A stretch of 64,000 bases of DNA from the NCBI RefSeq assembly GCF_005771565.1, contig NZ_VAWA01000003.1, positions 186,001-250,000 on the forward strand. Direction: 5' to 3'. This DNA is from Nesterenkonia sphaerica (GTDB taxonomy: Bacteria; Actinomycetota; Actinomycetes; Actinomycetales; Micrococcaceae). The notes under the pieces are model-generated. The model saw only the letters and a list, made by a program, of their open reading frames with translations. It did no database searches and was not told the DNA's origin. Of this stretch, positions 60,939 to 64,000 are shown piece by piece; position 1 is the first letter of the stretch, and each line of letters starts with the position of its first letter. A program made the translations under genes and the position numbers.

Positions 60939-61462
60939 CAGCTCTCACCTGCCCCTCGGGAGCCTTCGGTGAGTGCCGTCGCGGCGTCGTCGCGGGGCTC
61001 TGCCGGGCTCACTGAGCGGACCGTGCCGGTGGCCGGGTCCACCGCGTCAATGAATTCCGAAGTCTCGGTGCCGACGTCGGCGTCCTCCTCCGGGTCGTGA
61101 GCGCCGATGGTGGCGGCTACTCGCCTGTCCTCCTCATCATCGGTGACCTCATCCTGGCGGCCGAGCACCCAGGAACGGTAAATCAGCGCCAACAACAGCG
61201 CCACCATGGCGAAGGCGATCACGATGGCCGTCAGCAGCAACGCCTGGGGCAGGGGATCCAGATAGTCGCCTGCTTCCATCCCGTCGCGCACAATGGGGGG
61301 TTCCCCAGCCCGGCCGGAGGTCTGCAGGATCAACAGATTCACCCCGTTGGAGATCAGGATGATTCCCAGCAGCACACGGGTCAGCGAACGTTCCAGCAAC
61401 AGGTAGATGCCCACGGCCAGCATCGCGCCCATGACCACCAGCAGGGTGAGATTAATGGTCAC
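60938..61462 (-). CDS. mrpC: Na+/H+ antiporter subunit MrpC with acidic tail
   Basis: 174 aa. NuoK-like three-helix core (LLVVMGAMLAVGIYLLLERS, VLLGIILISNGVNLLILQTS, ALLLTAIVIAFAMVALLLAL) followed by about 65 acidic residues absent from typical MrpC proteins of about 115 aa. GTG start overlaps the mrpA stop as GTGA. Confidence 0.93.
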   Translation of the reverse strand: MTINLTLLVVMGAMLAVGIYLLLERSLTRVLLGIILISNGVNLLILQTSGRAGEPPIVRDGMEAGDYLDPLPQALLLTAIVIAFAMVALLLALIYRSWVLGRQDEVTDDEEDRRVAATIGAHDPEEDADVGTETSEFIDAVDPATGTVRSVSPAEPRDDAATALTEGSRGAGES

Positions 61463-64000
61463 CTGGCCACCCCCAACGAGGTCTGGGAATGGATACTGTG
61501 GCCGCCGGCTGAATCGCGCCGGTGTTCCTGTTCGCTGCGGACGTCGATCTCGGAGCCCAGACTGCGCAGCACATCCACGATCAGGCCGATGACCACCAGG
61601 TAGACCCCCACGTCAAACAGGACGGAGGAGACCAGGTGGTGTTCGCCCAAGACTGGCAGCTGGAGGTCCACCACAAAGCTCTGGAAGGCCTGCCCGCCGA
61701 AGATCAGCGGCACCACTCCGGTGAAGCACGCCACGGCCAGCCCCCACCCCATCAGTGCTCCAGCGGAAAAGGGTATGGCCGCTTCCAGCTCGTACCGTCC
61801 CCCGGCCAGGTACCGCAGCACGAACGCCAGCCCGGCCAGCAGCCCGCCGGCGAAACCTCCGCCAGGGGTGTTGTGCCCGGCCAGCAGCAGGTAGACCGAG
61901 ATCAGGATGATCGCGTGGAACATCAGCCGGGTGACCACTTCAAAGATGATGGACCGATGCTCCGGGGCCAGGGTCCTGCCGGCCACCAGCCAGGCTTCAC
62001 GGGCCACGGTGGCGAAGCTTCGGGCGACCTGCACCTCCTTGGCCTGCCGGGGGGAGAGCGCTTTGTCGGAGAGCACCCTCCCCACCGAGCCGGTGGGCAC
62101 CTCATGGAGCTGGCGGCGCTGGACGTCGCGGCGCTTGACGAAGATTAGGCTCGCCACGCCTGTGGCGGCTGCGGCCAGCACACTGATCTCCCCGAAAGTG
62201 TCCCAGACCCGGATGTCGACCAGGGTGACGTTGACGATATTCGCCCCGTGGCCGACGTCGTAGCTCATCCACGGGTACTCCACGCTCACCGGTTCCGCCA
62301 CCCTGCGGTCCATAGCGATGGCTGCCGCGATCATGACGATCAGCCCGAACCCGGCCCCCAGCAGCGCCCGGCCGAACCTGAACCGGGTGGGGTTCTGCGT
62401 CCAGATCCCGGCCGGGAGGGTTCGCAGTGCCAGCACGAAGACCACCAGAATAATGGACTCCACCAGCAGCAGCGTCAGGGCCAGATCCGGTGCTCCCTGC
62501 AATGCGAACTGTCCAGCAATGCCCCAGCCGCACAGACTGACCGTCAGCACTGCGATGAATCGCTTCGGCGCCCAGACCGCACCGAGCCCGCCGGCAATGA
62601 TCAGCACCCCCAGCACCACCTGCATGGGGCCCTCGGCCAGTATGAAGTGCCCAGGGATGGTGTGCCCGGTGAACGCGATCACTCCGGCAGGCACACCGGT
62701 GGCGACGGCCATAATGATGAACAGGTACCAGCCCAGTGATCCCCGCTGAGTCTTGGAGGTCACCCAGGCGGCGAAGTCGTCCAGGTGGCGGATGCTGACC
62801 CGGTAAAGCCGCTCGGCGTCGAGCGCCTCCGGAAGCGCGTGCAGTGCACGGCCGTTGCGTCCGCGCCGCCAGAACAGCCCCAGACCCAGTGCCCAGGTCA
62901 GCGCGGAGAGCCCCAGCACAGGGGTCAGACCGTGCCACAGCGCTAAGTAGGTGGGCTCGACGGCGGGGTCAACCGGTTCGAAGAGGGCGGCGAAGGGTTC
63001 CATCAGCTGCTGGAGAGGCTGCGGCGCCACGGCGAAAAGCACAGTGGCGGCTGCCAGCAGTGCGGGTGCCGCGAGGAAGACGGCGTCGGGGTGGTGATGA
63101 AATTGAGTCTGCGGAAGGGCAGTGCCGGCTGCCGGGTGACCCGCCGGGTGGCGTTTGGCGGCGAAAGCACCCCAGAGGAATCTGGCGGAGTACGCCACGG
63201 TGAGAGCGGAGGCCAGCACGACGCCGCCGAGCACCACCCAGCCCCAGGTGCCGTTGACCTCCGCGTACCCGTAGAAGGACTCGAAGACCACCTCTTTTGC
63301 GACGAATCCGAACAGCGGAGGCAGTCCGGCCATCGAGGCCACGGCCACGGCTGAGATGATCAGCAGGGGCCTTTGGGCTGCGCCGATTCCGGACAGGACA
63401 CGCAGATCGCGGGTTCCGGTGTTGTGGTCGATGATCCCAACGACCATGAACAGCGCTGCCTTGAACAGCCCGTGCGCCAGCAGCATCGCCAGACCCGCCA
63501 ATGCCGCGTCCTCGGTGCCGAGGCCGTTGACCATCATGAGGAACCCCAGCTGGGAGACGGTGCCGTAGGCGAGGATGAGTTTGATGTCGGTCTGGCGCAA
63601 GGCCCGGTACGCGCCGATGAGCATGGTCAGCAGTCCCAGCCCGAGCACCAGCGGCAGCCAGAACGCGGTGTCGTAGAACCCTGGGGCGAAGCGTGCGACC
63701 AGGTAGATACCGGCCTTCACCATCGCGGCGGCGTGGAGATAGGCCGAGACAGGGGTCGGTGCGGCCATGGCCGCAGGGAGCCAGAAGTGGAACGGCACCA
63801 GGGCTGACTTCGAGATCGCCCCGATCAGGATCAACGCCAGTGCGATGTCAACTGCCGTACCGTTGAGCTCCGCGGCGGAGGCCAGGATGTCGGAGAGCCG
63901 GTAAGAGCCGGCGAGCTCCCCGAGCCACAAGAGCCCCACCAGCATGATCAGGCCCCCGAAGGTCGTCACCACCAGCGCTTGGATGGCGGACCGGCGGGCG
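61459..64000 (-). CDS. mrpA: Na+/H+ antiporter subunit MrpA (with MrpB-type C-terminus), 5' end beyond right edge
   Basis: At least 847 codons are visible and the frame stays open to the window edge. The NuoL-like part has FHFWLPAAMAAPTPVSAYLH, HAAAMVKAGIYLVARF and AYGTVSQLGFLMMVNG. The C-terminal MrpB-like part begins near HRSIIFEVVTRLMFHAIILI, with GHNTPGGGFAGGLLAGLAF. It is the large proton-conducting subunit and heads the A-C-D-E-F-G operon. Roughly 120-150 N-terminal residues should lie outside. Confidence 0.93.
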   Translation of the reverse strand, partial: ARRSAIQALVVTTFGGLIMLVGLLWLGELAGSYRLSDILASAAELNGTAVDIALALILIGAISKSALVPFHFWLPAAMAAPTPVSAYLHAAAMVKAGIYLVARFAPGFYDTAFWLPLVLGLGLLTMLIGAYRALRQTDIKLILAYGTVSQLGFLMMVNGLGTEDAALAGLAMLLAHGLFKAALFMVVGIIDHNTGTRDLRVLSGIGAAQRPLLIISAVAVASMAGLPPLFGFVAKEVVFESFYGYAEVNGTWGWVVLGGVVLASALTVAYSARFLWGAFAAKRHPAGHPAAGTALPQTQFHHHPDAVFLAAPALLAAATVLFAVAPQPLQQLMEPFAALFEPVDPAVEPTYLALWHGLTPVLGLSALTWALGLGLFWRRGRNGRALHALPEALDAERLYRVSIRHLDDFAAWVTSKTQRGSLGWYLFIIMAVATGVPAGVIAFTGHTIPGHFILAEGPMQVVLGVLIIAGGLGAVWAPKRFIAVLTVSLCGWGIAGQFALQGAPDLALTLLLVESIILVVFVLALRTLPAGIWTQNPTRFRFGRALLGAGFGLIVMIAAAIAMDRRVAEPVSVEYPWMSYDVGHGANIVNVTLVDIRVWDTFGEISVLAAAATGVASLIFVKRRDVQRRQLHEVPTGSVGRVLSDKALSPRQAKEVQVARSFATVAREAWLVAGRTLAPEHRSIIFEVVTRLMFHAIILISVYLLLAGHNTPGGGFAGGLLAGLAFVLRYLAGGRYELEAAIPFSAGALMGWGLAVACFTGVVPLIFGGQAFQSFVVDLQLPVLGEHHLVSSVLFDVGVYLVVIGLIVDVLRSLGSEIDVRSEQEHRRDSAGGHSIHSQTSLGVAR

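Noticed and set aside
1-64000. Mobile elements, prophage, CRISPR, defence islands, rRNA and tRNA genes
   Set aside because: I looked along both strands and found no transposase, integrase, repeat-spacer array, restriction or toxin genes, and no sequence I could fold confidently as a tRNA.

Overview
The window is GC-rich throughout, has short intergenic gaps and many GTG starts and 4-bp stop/start overlaps, and carries a dnaK-grpE-dnaJ-hspR operon with HAIR-type operators, an Rpf-type cell-wall enzyme and an AztD-type lipoprotein. Together these point to a Gram-positive actinobacterium, probably of the Micrococcales/Micrococcaceae type. A full Mrp Na+/H+ antiporter operon and many acidic extracellular domains would suit a salt- or alkali-tolerant member such as Nesterenkonia, but that genus is inference. 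I see no phage, insertion sequence, CRISPR array, rRNA or tRNA; the window looks like ordinary chromosome.

Layout. 1-7 kb: bifunctional proline oxidase PutA (cut by the left edge), a divergent two-HTH GntR-like regulator, a LysE exporter, a Nudix hydrolase, and an EamA transporter with a divergent LysR regulator. 7-12 kb: an unusual metal locus with an AztD-like zinc-chaperone lipoprotein ending in a 51-residue His/Asp tail, a P1B-type ATPase relative that lacks the phosphorylated Asp, the CPC motif and the actuator domain, a coupled EamA transporter and a divergent stand-alone winged helix. 12-19 kb: trmB, a penicillin-binding protein and the HspR/DnaK chaperone operon. 19-22 kb: divergent gabD/gabT for GABA catabolism around a GntR-type palindrome. 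22-30 kb: housekeeping and poorly characterised genes, including an Xi-class GST, MscS and hisD.

30-38 kb: a secreted M23-SH3b-SH3b-Rpf-SH3b wall enzyme with a long unexplained upstream region; two copies of an ~86-nt structured RNA element placed before an S4-domain gene and a HAD gene; a FAD/Fe-S 2-hydroxyacid dehydrogenase; and pabB. 38-49 kb: an MMPL transporter with a coiled-coil insert, cardiolipin synthase, pabC, a TPP riboswitch with a thiamine-precursor ECF transporter (the A, A and T parts fused in one protein), and a nitrilase-family amidase.

49-57 kb: a seven-gene catabolic operon (tctC-tctB-tctA, 2-hydroxyacid dehydrogenase, alcohol dehydrogenase, KDG kinase, KDPG aldolase) with a divergent LysR regulator. 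It suggests import of a sugar acid by a tripartite tricarboxylate transporter and its breakdown through 2-keto-3-deoxygluconate. 57-64 kb: mrpA-C-D-E-F-G, followed by a small two-helix membrane protein gene that appears to belong to the operon.

The best candidates for something undescribed are the duplicated structured RNA element, the aztD/pseudo-P-type-ATPase locus, the structured region before the Rpf gene, and the small protein at the end of the mrp operon.
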